From assembly GCA_014381485.1 (NCBI GenBank), contig JACNLN010000097.1, positions 1 to 29,394 on the forward strand: a DNA stretch of 29,394 bases. Reading direction: 5' to 3'. Under the pieces are notes generated by a model. That model was not told where the DNA came from. It searched no databases and was given only the letters and a program-made list of their open reading frames with translations. Position 1 is the first letter of the stretch, and every line of letters starts with the position of its first letter. Both the position numbers and the translations under genes were made by a program. Source of the DNA: Fidelibacterota bacterium. Lineage in GTDB: Bacteria > Fidelibacterota > Marinisomatia > Marinisomatales > CAZVFT01. Positions 1-7,334 of this stretch are shown one piece after another.

Positions 1-49
1 ATCTCCCGACTTACTGTCGGGATCTCCCCCGATAGATCGGGGCTCCGAC
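1..49. repeat. Pair of GC-rich palindromes downstream of serC
   Basis: Two hairpins lie side by side. The first has arms TCCCGAC (4-10) and GTCGGGA (16-22) around a 5-base loop. The second has arms CCCCGAT (27-33) and ATCGGGG (36-42) around 2 bases. They lie just past the serC stop, but no T-run follows on the minus strand, so this looks more like a repetitive palindromic element than a standard intrinsic terminator. Related CCCGA/TCGGG palindromes occur elsewhere in the window (near 2883, 6103 and 29324). Confidence 0.6.
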
Positions 50-54
50 ATCAT

Positions 55-80
55 CCATCAACCATCTCCCATCAACCATC
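55..80. repeat. Short direct repeat, 12-bp unit
   Basis: The 12-mer CCATCAACCATC occurs exactly at 55-66 and again at 69-80, inside a simple ATC/CCAT-rich stretch between the serC stop and the palindrome pair. It looks like low-complexity intergenic filler; no function can be read from it. Confidence 0.6.
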
Positions 81-85
81 ATCAT

Positions 86-1174
86 TCATCCATTAGCTTT
101 CCTGAAATTCTCCATAAACTCAGCTACTTTCTCGGCACCCTCAAGAGGCATGGCATTATACATAGAGACTCGGATACCACCCACGCTTCTGTGTCCTTTC
201 AACCCCACAAAACCAGCTTCCTTAGCTTCAGCAATCAGCTTTTTTTCCAGATCCTCGTTTGGCAGACGGAGAGTAACATTCATCCAACTACGACTTTCTT
301 TTTCTACGGTACCTCTGAAAAATTCGGGATACGTTTCAACCAAGCGATATATAGCTTCTTTTTTCCTACGATTCACCTCTTCCACAGCAGTGAGTCCACC
401 TCGACTTCTGATCCATTCGAGAACTAATTTGACAATATACACAGCGAAAACCGGTGGCGTATTAAACAGGGAATCTTTCGCTGCCTGGGTACGATAATCA
501 ATCATAGTAGGGAGTCCATCTTTACATATTTCCAGAAGATCATCCCTAATGGCAACTAATGTGACACCAGAGGGTCCGAGATTCTTTTGAGCTCCAGCGT
601 AAAACATAGCAAATTTGGAAAAATCCAGTTGCCGCGAACAGATATCAGATGACATATCACTAATTAGAGGAACTTCACCAGTATCAGGAAATGTGTGATA
701 TTGAGTCCCTTTGATCGTATTGTTGGTGGTAATGTGCATGTAAGCAGCATCTTCAGGAAAATCAATATCAGCTGGTTTGGGTATTAATGTATAGTCAGCA
801 TTCTTTGACGACCCTGCGATATGAACCTCACCAATATTTTGAGCCTCTTTTATAGCTTTAGTCGCCCAGGTTCCCGTATCTACATAGGCCGCTGTCTTGC
901 CTTCGTGGAGAAAATTGAGAGGGATATACGCAAACTGGGTGGATGCACCTCCACCTACAAACAGCACTTTGTAGTTATCGCCTAATCCCATGACTTCCTT
1001 AGCCAGGGAAATGGCGGAACTGTTGACTTCTTCATATTCAGGAGATCTATGAGAACTCTCTAAAATGGACATTCCCGTTCCCCGGTAATCAAGCAACTCT
1101 TCTTTAACTGTCTCAAGAACTTCCAGTGGGAGTGTTGCTGGACCGGGGTTAAAGTTAAATACTCGTTTTGTCAT
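86..1174 (-). CDS. serC: Phosphoserine aminotransferase SerC
   Basis: Class V, PLP-dependent aminotransferase (362 aa, normal family length) that converts 3-phosphohydroxypyruvate and glutamate to phosphoserine, the second step of serine synthesis in the cytoplasm. The N-terminal FNFNPGPATLP signature, the phosphate-binding GGGAS (74-78), W103, which stacks on PLP, and the Schiff-base lysine K197 in GAQKNLG are all visible. The conserved GHRSVGGIRVSMYNAMP is near the C-terminus. The ATG has an upstream AAGGA. It is the last gene of a likely operon with the adjacent PGDH-type gene (54 bases away) and DUF1015, a common serine-biosynthesis arrangement. PdxB-pathway use (4-phosphohydroxythreonine) is also possible for SerC enzymes. 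Confidence 0.97.
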   Translation of the reverse strand: MTKRVFNFNPGPATLPLEVLETVKEELLDYRGTGMSILESSHRSPEYEEVNSSAISLAKEVMGLGDNYKVLFVGGGASTQFAYIPLNFLHEGKTAAYVDTGTWATKAIKEAQNIGEVHIAGSSKNADYTLIPKPADIDFPEDAAYMHITTNNTIKGTQYHTFPDTGEVPLISDMSSDICSRQLDFSKFAMFYAGAQKNLGPSGVTLVAIRDDLLEICKDGLPTMIDYRTQAAKDSLFNTPPVFAVYIVKLVLEWIRSRGGLTAVEEVNRRKKEAIYRLVETYPEFFRGTVEKESRSWMNVTLRLPNEDLEKKLIAEAKEAGFVGLKGHRSVGGIRVSMYNAMPLEGAEKVAEFMENFRKANG

Positions 1175-1228
1175 GACTTTTCCTTTATTTTATTGATTGC
1201 TTCGTTAGATCGTTTACCAATAGAATTA

Positions 1229-2101
1229 TCAACCAACATATTTACCGATGATTCGATCAATGATCTCTCCAATTCTCAACAGGTTTTCCTTCGTGGATGC
1301 ACCAAGATGTGGAGTCATCAGGACATTGGGAGCATCTATCAGCGGCGAATCTTCTGGAGGATCTGAGTACCAGACATCGTTTCCAAAACCCGCCAGTTTC
1401 CCACTTTTTAACGCTTCTGCTACATCCTTTTCAACAACGGTTTTTCCTCTTCCTGTGTTAATAAGATACGCCCCATCTTTGAACTCACTGAGAATCTCCT
1501 TGTTGATGATACCCTTCGTCTCATCAGTAAGAGGAAGGTGCAGGGAAACATAATCAGCAATACTCACGACATCTTTCATATCTGGTTTCATTTCTGCAAA
1601 ATCGTTGGATGTTACATAGGGATCATACGCTATAACCTTCATTCCAAACGCAATGGCGCGTTTTGCTATCTCCATTCCGATTCGCCCAAGACCAATAATT
1701 CCAAGGGTTTTTCCATACAACTCTGTCCGTTTTAACTGTTTCTTGAGCCACTTACCGTCATGCATGGATTGATCCGCCACAGAGAGATGATTGGGAAGAG
1801 CAATCATGAGAGCAAAGGCTATTTCAGCTACGGCTATGGAAGAGGCTTCAGGTGTATTTCTGACAATGATTCCTTTTTCTTTTGCATAATCCAAGTCTAC
1901 ATTATCGAGACCCACTCCGCCGCGAATCACCAGTTTCAGGTTTGGTGCTGAATCGATGTATTCCCTTGTAACCTTAGTTTTACTTCGGACAAGTACAACT
2001 TCCGCTTCAGGAAGACGACTTTTATCATCGGTGACTTCTCCATATTTGGAAAGTATCTCCGGTAAACCCGGATCAAAAGCATCAGATATAAGTATTACCA
2101 T
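1229..2101 (-). CDS. serA: Short D-3-phosphoglycerate dehydrogenase-type enzyme (D-2-hydroxyacid dehydrogenase)
   Basis: D-isomer-specific 2-hydroxyacid dehydrogenase, 290 aa. It has only the substrate-binding and NAD-binding domains, with no C-terminal ACT or intervening domain, so feedback control by serine through ACT is not expected. The Rossmann motif GLGRIG is at 137-142, catalytic Arg is R218 in NTGRG, and catalytic His is H265 in MTPHLG. The third catalytic residue, normally Glu five residues after the D of DVF-x-x-E-P, is Asp here (D247 in DVWYSDPP). Its place between serC and DUF1015, 14 bases from the latter, supports 3-phosphoglycerate as the substrate. Another 2-hydroxyacid, such as glycerate or hydroxypyruvate, cannot be excluded. 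The ATG follows an AAGGGGA ribosome site. Confidence 0.9.
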   Translation of the reverse strand: MVILISDAFDPGLPEILSKYGEVTDDKSRLPEAEVVLVRSKTKVTREYIDSAPNLKLVIRGGVGLDNVDLDYAKEKGIIVRNTPEASSIAVAEIAFALMIALPNHLSVADQSMHDGKWLKKQLKRTELYGKTLGIIGLGRIGMEIAKRAIAFGMKVIAYDPYVTSNDFAEMKPDMKDVVSIADYVSLHLPLTDETKGIINKEILSEFKDGAYLINTGRGKTVVEKDVAEALKSGKLAGFGNDVWYSDPPEDSPLIDAPNVLMTPHLGASTKENLLRIGEIIDRIIGKYVG

Positions 2102-2115
2102 AATTTTCCCCTTTC

Positions 2116-3432
2116 TCAGTTAGTTAACATATTAATGATCATTCCACTACGTAATTTAGGTTCAAACCACGTTGATTTTGGAGGCATTACTTTCCCTGCA
2201 TCAGCAACATTTAACAGCTGTTGAATTGACGTAGGATAAAGTGAAAAAGCCAATTTGTACTCACCAGAATCCAATAATATCACCAGTTCTCTTGTTCCTC
2301 GGATCCCTCCTACAAAATTAATCCGTTTATCCGTTTTGGGGTCGCTGATTCCTAAAATGGGAGCGATAAGATTCTTTCCCAGAATTGCCGCATCAATGGA
2401 GCCCGTTGGATCATTAGGTTCAAACGTCCCTTCTCTCGATATAAGTAAGAACCACTTTCCTTCACAATACATCCCAAAGGTGTGAGGTTCTGTTGGCATT
2501 ATTTCATTCTCCCTGGGTTCAACAACAAACGTCTCTGAAACTTTCTGGAGGAGCTCTGATAATGATAATTCATTCAAATCCTTCACTACTCGGTTATACG
2601 CAAGGATATTCAACTCGCTGTCGGGAAAAGTCACATTGAGAAAGTAGTTGAACGGCTCGTCCCCGGTGAAATCTGGATACTTTTCCCGAAAACGGCGGCA
2701 CACTTCTGATGCGGACTGACTGCGGTGATGGCCATCGGCAATGTAAAGATGGGGCAGTCTGGCAAATTCATTTACAATCTCTTGTATAAGATTCTCATCC
2801 TCCACCACCCAAAATTCGTGCCTAACTCCATCGTCTGCTACAAAATCGCTGATAGGTGAACCCGCTTGCCAGCCTGCCCCATCCCGATAGTCGGGAGGGC
2901 TGGCATGCCCTCTCTTAGAGGGAGCAGGCGTGTTCATAGTGATTTTTTGGAAAATTTTATCAATCATCTCATCGTACCGAAAAGTAGAAAAAACGGGACC
3001 CACCTGAGCTTCAAGGAATTCAATATGGTTTGCCCGGTCATTCACCTTTGCCGGCCGTGTATGTTCATGTTTTTTGATTAACCCGGCATCATATTCATCC
3101 ACGGAAGTCAAAGCCACCAATCCAGTTTGACTCTGCTCGTTCATTGTCAACCGGTAGAGATAAAAGCACGGCTTGGAATCACGAATCATCAATCCATTAT
3201 TCACTAATTTTGTTAGATTATCCTTCCCCCGTTGATAGACCCTTTCGCTATAGGGATTAACGTTGTCATCAAATTCCAATTCGGCTTTGTTTACCCGCAG
3301 GAAGGAATTTGGATTGTTCTTGGCTATTTCTCTGGCTTCTTGTGTGCTCAACACGTCATAGGGTGGAGAGGCTATTTCTTGGGCGAATTCAGGTTTTGGT
3401 CTTAAACCTCTGAATGGTTTTACAATTGACAA
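2116..3432 (-). CDS. DUF1015 family protein with an in-frame palindromic insert
   Basis: DUF1015 protein of unknown biochemical role, often found beside serA/serC in bacteria. Family signatures are the N-terminal SIVKPFRGLRPKP and SPPYDVLS, KKHEHTRPAK, and the histidine-rich YIADGHHRSQSA. I place the start at TTG 3432, giving 438 aa. It follows a perfect AAAGGAGG by a few bases and puts the family N-terminus at residue 2. The ATG at 3525 would add 31 residues that look like translated leader. Residues about 167-191 (NTPAPSKRG...GWQAG) do not resemble the family and match a palindromic DNA element at about 2861-2932; without them the length is near the usual 410-420 aa. It heads the likely operon DUF1015-serA-serC. 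Confidence 0.9.
   Translation of the reverse strand: MSIVKPFRGLRPKPEFAQEIASPPYDVLSTQEAREIAKNNPNSFLRVNKAELEFDDNVNPYSERVYQRGKDNLTKLVNNGLMIRDSKPCFYLYRLTMNEQSQTGLVALTSVDEYDAGLIKKHEHTRPAKVNDRANHIEFLEAQVGPVFSTFRYDEMIDKIFQKITMNTPAPSKRGHASPPDYRDGAGWQAGSPISDFVADDGVRHEFWVVEDENLIQEIVNEFARLPHLYIADGHHRSQSASEVCRRFREKYPDFTGDEPFNYFLNVTFPDSELNILAYNRVVKDLNELSLSELLQKVSETFVVEPRENEIMPTEPHTFGMYCEGKWFLLISREGTFEPNDPTGSIDAAILGKNLIAPILGISDPKTDKRINFVGGIRGTRELVILLDSGEYKLAFSLYPTSIQQLLNVADAGKVMPPKSTWFEPKLRSGMIINMLTN
2861..2932. repeat. Compound palindromic element inside the DUF1015 coding sequence
   Basis: Nested inverted repeats are visible. GCCAGCC (2868-2874) pairs with GGCTGGC (2898-2904) and encloses TCCCGA (2882-2887) and TCGGGA (2891-2896). 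CCCTC (2908-2912) pairs with GAGGG (2918-2922). GCCTGC (2872-2877) also pairs with GCAGGC (2924-2929) across the whole unit. The reading frame stays open through it and encodes a Pro/Gly/Arg-rich peptide foreign to DUF1015. Its right part resembles the element in batC at 9200-9228. Confidence 0.7.
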
Positions 3433-3777
3433 TTCATCCTCCTTTCGAATATCAAGCAGTTCTAAAGTAAATACTGTGGGAAATATTAAGACAAAATGTC
3501 TTGAAAATTCAATAGGTTTATCCATGAAAATGAAAATACCAACTTCGATAAAGATGGCATTTTTAAACTTCCATCATCAGGTCAAACATGTGTTCCATTT
3601 CGCACATTACGTATGTAATGCCATAGTTTTATATTGGGAATGAATTGAAGTATCAAGTTCCAAGTAAATAGTTATAGGTAATAAAACAACTTTATCATCG
3701 GTAAATTGATACTTAAAACATAAACTTTGAACCTTTTTTCAAGGAACTATCCATAACTGACGGATAATATCACATCG
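3433..3777. other. Intergenic region between ruvA and DUF1015
   Basis: This A+T-rich gap holds no credible gene. It contains the DUF1015 leader with its ribosome site; two abutting palindromes (3488-3512, listed separately); a stem CATTAC/GTAATG at 3605-3620; and a 9-bp inverted repeat, AAGTATCAA at 3648-3656 with TTGATACTT at 3706-3714. A weak stem near 3727-3743 (TTGAA/TTCAA) follows ruvA, but no clear terminator T-run is seen. Confidence 0.6.
3488..3512 (-). promoter_or_regulatory. Abutting palindromes upstream of DUF1015, possible operator
   Basis: AAGACA-AAA-TGTCTT (3488-3502) shares two bases with TTGAA-AA-TTCAA (3501-3512). They lie 55-80 bases upstream of the TTG start, inside or near the expected promoter. 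On the minus strand a weak TTGAAT...TTAATA pair with 17-base spacing overlaps both. The symmetry suggests a dimeric regulator site, but A+T-rich sequence gives such palindromes easily. Confidence 0.3.
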
Positions 3778-4374
3778 TTATGTTAAACTCAATAATGCCC
3801 TTTTGATAATATCCTCGAGTTTTCCTTCAAACTCATTTTTCCGCTTCATTTCCGATAAGGATTTAAATGCTTCTCCACGGGTATAGCCCAACGTAGTAAG
3901 AGCCTTCATTGCTTCGTCAAATCTCCCGGTTTCCTCCTGACTCATTTCACGAACAAACTGTTCTTCCTTTTCAACCACCAATTTTTCTTTCAACTCCAGA
4001 ATGATTCTACCGGCAGTCTTTGGACCAATTCCTGGTAGTGCTCGCAACGCTCCTGCGTCACCCGCAACAATGCGGCGTCTGAAATCATCCGGATTGGTTC
4101 CAGACAAGATATTCATAGCAAGTTTGGGACCAATTTTACTGACTCCGATGAGCATTTTAAAAAGATTACGCTCTTCGTGAGAGTGAAAACCGTACAATTC
4201 CAGAGCATCTTCCCGGACATTGAGATACGTCAACAGCTCTACTTCCTTTCCGGTAGCAGGTAAACAATCAAACGTAGAGATGGGAATTGCGATAGATAAT
4301 GAAATCCCGCCAATGTCCACATTTACGGTGGTTGGTGTTTTATCTCGTAATTTTCCTTTGACTAAATCGATCAT
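3778..4374 (-). CDS. ruvA: Holliday junction branch migration protein RuvA
   Basis: RuvA tetramers bind Holliday junctions and load the RuvB motor. The protein has the OB-fold N-terminal domain (MIDLVKGKL... to about residue 62), two helix-hairpin-helix motifs (LIGVSKIGPKLA near 76-87 and LRALPGIGPKTAGR near 110-123), an acidic linker, and a C-terminal RuvB-contacting domain with ALTTLGYTRGEA. I start at the ATG at 4374 (198 aa), because family members begin MI-x-L/R-x-G. A GTG three codons earlier (4383) is the alternative. It is the last gene of yebC-ruvC-ruvA; ruvC ends 98 bases upstream. ruvB is not in the window. Confidence 0.95.
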   Translation of the reverse strand: MIDLVKGKLRDKTPTTVNVDIGGISLSIAIPISTFDCLPATGKEVELLTYLNVREDALELYGFHSHEERNLFKMLIGVSKIGPKLAMNILSGTNPDDFRRRIVAGDAGALRALPGIGPKTAGRIILELKEKLVVEKEEQFVREMSQEETGRFDEAMKALTTLGYTRGEAFKSLSEMKRKNEFEGKLEDIIKRALLSLT

Positions 4375-4472
4375 AGTAAACACTTTTTTTGATTAGTAAT
4401 TGAACATTCCTATACTGATTTGATTAGGCATTTTTATGATTGGAAACTTGATGAGAGATTTCTGATCATATT

Positions 4473-4952
4473 TTACGATAATTTCATCTGATTCAAATGA
4501 CACATTCCTGTAGCGAGGGCATCGGTAATGTCGAAGGAAGAAGGGTGTTCATCCAGTTTTAGAATAGATTTCACCATGAATTGAACCTGTTCCTTGGAGG
4601 CAGCTCCGCTCCCAACAACGGACATTTTAATTTTTCTGGGGGTATATTCAAAACATTTGATGTGTTGATGAGCTCCTGCCAGAAGAATAACTCCTCGTGC
4701 CTGACCTAATACAAGAGCTGTCCTTGGATTCTTACTGAAAAAGGATTCCTCAACAGCCATTTCAGTAGGTTGATACTCCTGAATAACCTGACAGATACGG
4801 TCGTACAGAATAGATAACCGATCATAAATAGGTTTTTTTGCTGATGAAACAATAGTCCCAAATGTAACAACCTCGAGTGTGTCATCATAACCTTCAATAA
4901 TCCCAAAACCTGTAGTGGATATTCCGGGATCAATTCCAATCACTCGCCTCAC
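4473..4952 (-). CDS. ruvC: Crossover junction endodeoxyribonuclease RuvC
   Basis: RuvC resolves Holliday junctions by paired nicks and works with RuvAB. At 159 aa it has normal length, and the four catalytic acidic residues are all present: D8 in GIDPGIS, E68 in AVEES, and D141 and D144 in DITDALA. The start is GTG directly after the yebC TAA with no bases between; its GGGAG ribosome site lies inside the last yebC codons, so translation is probably coupled. An out-of-frame ORF inside it is a shadow. Confidence 0.97.
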   Translation of the reverse strand: MRRVIGIDPGISTTGFGIIEGYDDTLEVVTFGTIVSSAKKPIYDRLSILYDRICQVIQEYQPTEMAVEESFFSKNPRTALVLGQARGVILLAGAHQHIKCFEYTPRKIKMSVVGSGAASKEQVQFMVKSILKLDEHPSSFDITDALATGMCHLNQMKLS

Positions 4953-5699
4953 TTATTCCACTCCCACCAATTCTTCATCAGGAATATCAAAATTTGCGTG
5001 GACTTTCTGAATGTCATCATGATCCTCCAGAGATTCCATCAGTTTCAGTACTTTCCCAACAACACTGCCTGTTACCCTTACGGTATTCTTCGGCAGCATT
5101 TCAATCTCTGAGTTTCTAATGGCGAATCCTTGTTTTTCCAGATACTCGTGGACATCTATCAAATGCTCAGGGGCTGTAGTAATTTCAAAAGCATCTTCCT
5201 CTTCAGAAAAATCTTCTCCTCCCCCTTCAATAATGTGCTCAAAAAGAATATCTTCATTCACATCATCTTTATTAACAGTGATCAACCCCTTTTTTTCAAA
5301 CATCCACGCCACACATCCCGGCTCACCAAGATTTCCACCATATCTGGTCATCAGATGGCGGAGCTCAGCCACTGTCCGTTTCCGGTTATCTGTCATCACC
5401 TCTACCATTATGGCTACTCCTCCGGGACCATATCCTTCAAAAATAGCCTCTTCGTAGGAAACACCTGGAAGTTCACCGGTACCACGCTGGATAGCACGCT
5501 TGATGTTGTCGGCAGGCATATTGGCTGCCTTTGCCGTCAGAATGGCTTTCCGCAACCTGGGATTGGCATTCTCGTCACTGCTACCGAGACGAGCTGAGAT
5601 AGTGATCTCTCTTATGATCTTCGTGAATATTTTCCCCCGCTTCTGATCGAGAGCACCTTTCTTCCGCTTAATGGTTGACCATTTACTGTGTCCGGACAT
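4953..5699 (-). CDS. yebC: YebC/PmpR (TACO1) family protein
   Basis: 248 aa, normal length. It begins with the family signature MSGHSKWSTIKRKKGALDQK, followed by the conserved NMPADNIKRAIQRGTGE, EGYGPGGVAIMVEVMTDNR and GGNLGEPGCVAWMFEKKG. The family is annotated as transcriptional regulators, and more recent work links it to translation through difficult sequences such as polyproline; which role applies here cannot be read from the sequence. The ATG has a GGAG site (TTTGGAGAATAA). It heads yebC-ruvC-ruvA, an arrangement found in many bacteria. Confidence 0.95.
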   Translation of the reverse strand: MSGHSKWSTIKRKKGALDQKRGKIFTKIIREITISARLGSSDENANPRLRKAILTAKAANMPADNIKRAIQRGTGELPGVSYEEAIFEGYGPGGVAIMVEVMTDNRKRTVAELRHLMTRYGGNLGEPGCVAWMFEKKGLITVNKDDVNEDILFEHIIEGGGEDFSEEEDAFEITTAPEHLIDVHEYLEKQGFAIRNSEIEMLPKNTVRVTGSVVGKVLKLMESLEDHDDIQKVHANFDIPDEELVGVE

Positions 5700-5846
5700 T
5701 TATTCTCCAAACGCCTAATTTTTAGAATATCCAGTGAAACTTACTGGAACGAATCTTTTGGGATTGAATCTTATGATCCATAAAAAACTGATTTTAAAAC
5801 ATATCTTTATCAATATCATTCAACTTAAACAATAAACGTTCCTTTC

Positions 5847-5874
5847 ATTATAATTTAGATATGAGAATTGTCGA
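5847..5874 (-). promoter_or_regulatory. Promoter of yebC-ruvC-ruvA
   Basis: Read on the minus strand, TCGACA (5869-5874) and a perfect TATAAT (5847-5852) are separated by 16 bases, giving a predicted start near 5840 and a leader of about 140 bases before yebC. A second TTGACA at 5935-5940 has no good -10 partner at 16-18 bases. Confidence 0.45.
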
Positions 5875-5972
5875 GAACAACCCTTTTCCCGACGGAAATG
5901 AGTATAAATATTGTCTAATTTCACCGTCGGAGACTGTCAATGTCGTTTAGTAAACTTCTATTTCAATCTAAG

Positions 5973-6000
5973 ACGTAATGCGTAAAACGTGATGCGTAAA
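5973..6000. repeat. Tandem duplication of a 14-bp unit
   Basis: ACGTAATGCGTAAA (5973-5986) is followed immediately by ACGTGATGCGTAAA (5987-6000), 13 of 14 bases identical. It lies between the yebC promoter and the palindromic element at about 6003, with no reading frame through it. Confidence 0.7.
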
Positions 6001-6002
6001 AC

Positions 6003-6116
6003 AGCCTGCCCTGCCTGTCCCGATGGAATCTGGGACTGGTCGGGGTAATAAACATTACATAATTACTCGCTAAATAATTACTTTTGTAGCTGGTGTTGTA
6101 AATCCCGATCTTCGGG
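6003..6116. repeat. Degenerate palindromic element and CCCGA hairpin
   Basis: GTCCC...GGGAC pairs within about 6017-6036, and the AGCCTGCCC start matches the start of the DUF1015 element near 2871. Further on, CCCGA (6104-6108) pairs with TCGGG (6112-6116) around TCT. The motifs match the palindromes at 1-49 and 29281-29344, so this is a decayed intergenic member of the same family. It may help stop transcription from the bat operon. Confidence 0.5.
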
Positions 6117-6139
6117 GAATTAACGAGACTAAAAAATAC

Positions 6140-6574
6140 TTACCAGACTCTTGGTTTGTAAATGACCTTTGTCCGAATAATCCAGGTGGATTTATATCCC
6201 ATTTGCACTAATTGTTGTTGAACTTCCTCGGCTTCCGATCGATTGGTGAAATTACCCACTCGTACCTTGTAATTGGGGGAATCAAACACAATATAGATTT
6301 CTTCTCTAAACTGATGGATCAGGCTGTCCCTGATTCCTTCTGCAATCTCATAATCTTTAGTGGAGATGACCTGAATCCGGTATCCTTGAACAGTGGAATC
6401 AGGACTTACCTGAGGAGCTTTTATCTGAACAACAGAGTCTGGCCAGATCATCATTGGCCATTCCAGTTCAGGTTCATCCAGCTGAAGTGGATCAAACGAT
6501 TCATCTAGGTTTGTTGTATTTTCCTGAGCCAATATCATTGTTAATAGAAAAATTGGTAGAATTATATTGTTCAT
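6140..6574 (-). CDS. Secreted SPOR-domain protein
   Basis: 144 aa. Residues 1-16 form a signal peptide ending at LAQ; there is no lipobox cysteine, so the product is probably periplasmic or held at the envelope. An acidic, Pro-rich linker is followed by one SPOR domain at about 64-136 (GYRIQVISTKDY... VRVGNFTNRSEAEEVQQ). SPOR domains bind denuded glycan strands of peptidoglycan, often at division sites. It is the last gene of the bat cluster: its ATG is one base past the batE stop, with AGGAGG eight bases upstream. A link between the Bat complex and the cell wall is inference. Confidence 0.85.
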   Translation of the reverse strand: MNNIILPIFLLTMILAQENTTNLDESFDPLQLDEPELEWPMMIWPDSVVQIKAPQVSPDSTVQGYRIQVISTKDYEIAEGIRDSLIHQFREEIYIVFDSPNYKVRVGNFTNRSEAEEVQQQLVQMGYKSTWIIRTKVIYKPRVW

Positions 6575-6575
6575 T

Positions 6576-7334
6576 TCACAACCTCCTCAGGTGATCTGTT
6601 CTGAGCCACCCTTTTTTCCCATCGATAAGTTCAATTTCCAGCCAGGGAAACTGCTCTTGTGTGATTTTCGTCTTTGTCCCCTCATGGACGATAAACAACA
6701 CTTTACCAATTTCTGTAGGTGAAGAATATACTTTGCCATCATTGGTAACGATAACAGCTTCATTAAGGTCGGATACTTCAAAATGTAAATCAATATAAAT
6801 TAAAAAAGAAAGAATGGTAAAGATTAGTCCAATGGTTGACACTTTTCTAATCCAACTCCTCAAAGATGGGGAAGCAAGGAAGGATAAAGCAAATACCACA
6901 GAGGAAACAAGAAAGAGAGAGCTGATTAACAATAACCATTGTCGAGGGGAAAATCCCCGCTTGAGAGCACCATACCACTCGATGAGAAAAAATCCTTCCG
7001 GAACCTCAACCCGGTCTACTATCCGAGCATTAGAAACCTTTAAATTAAATCGAATATCCGCATCCTTGGGATGTAACTTCAAGCCCTTCTCATAAGCCCA
7101 GATAGCATCTCCCAATCTTCCTAATCGATAATAGGCATTCCCCAAATTGTAGTAGAGATCCACGTGTTCATATCCCTGTTGAAGAACCCTGTTGTAGAGA
7201 TTTATCGCTTCCACATATTGTTGATTCATATAATGGTCGTTTGCTTCCTGAAAGATACCATTCAGAAAGTTCTGCTGACAGAAAATCACCATCGGTATAC
7301 ATAAAAGACATATGATAGTGCTTTTTATCTTCAT
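6576..7334 (-). CDS. batE: BatE: TPR and SH3-like membrane protein
   Basis: 252 aa. Signal peptide or anchor (1-19, hydrophobic up to VIFCQ), TPR repeats at about 25-100 (YYNLGNAYYRLGRLGDAIWAY is typical), two membrane helices (about 132-154 and 164-182) and a C-terminal bacterial SH3-like domain (about 192-250). This is the usual BatE layout. Bat proteins form a membrane-associated complex first linked to aerotolerance in Bacteroides and later to envelope stress; the precise role is unsettled. Its ATG overlaps the batD stop (ATGA), which implies translational coupling. The cysteine at 19 lacks a proper lipobox (Phe at -1). Confidence 0.88.
   Translation of the reverse strand: MKIKSTIICLLCIPMVIFCQQNFLNGIFQEANDHYMNQQYVEAINLYNRVLQQGYEHVDLYYNLGNAYYRLGRLGDAIWAYEKGLKLHPKDADIRFNLKVSNARIVDRVEVPEGFFLIEWYGALKRGFSPRQWLLLISSLFLVSSVVFALSFLASPSLRSWIRKVSTIGLIFTILSFLIYIDLHFEVSDLNEAVIVTNDGKVYSSPTEIGKVLFIVHEGTKTKITQEQFPWLEIELIDGKKGWLRTDHLRRL

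Larger units (their letters stand above)
5700..6139. other. Intergenic region between the SPOR gene and yebC
   Basis: No credible gene in this 440-base gap. From the yebC side it holds a leader hairpin TCCAGT/ACTGGA (5730-5748), a promoter (5847-5874), an inverted repeat CCGACGG (5889-5895) with CCGTCGG (5924-5930), a 14-bp tandem repeat (5973-6000), a degenerate palindromic element (about 6003-6046) and a CCCGA/TCGGG hairpin (6103-6115). The last two lie just downstream of the bat-SPOR operon and may end it, although neither has a T-run. Confidence 0.65.

Noticed and set aside
1..49. Twin hairpins as a classic Rho-independent terminator of serC
   Set aside because: The stems are GC-rich, but no T-run follows on the minus strand, and similar palindromes occur inside genes.
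150..497. Plus-strand open frame of 115 aa opposite serC
   Set aside because: It lies wholly inside serC, whose catalytic motifs are all in the minus-strand frame.
4706..4939. A second minus-strand frame of 77 aa inside ruvC
   Set aside because: Out of frame with the catalytic residues of ruvC and without its own ribosome site.
5119..5597. Two overlapping plus-strand open frames opposite yebC
   Set aside because: YebC is strongly conserved on the minus strand; these are shadows without ribosome sites or recognisable domains.
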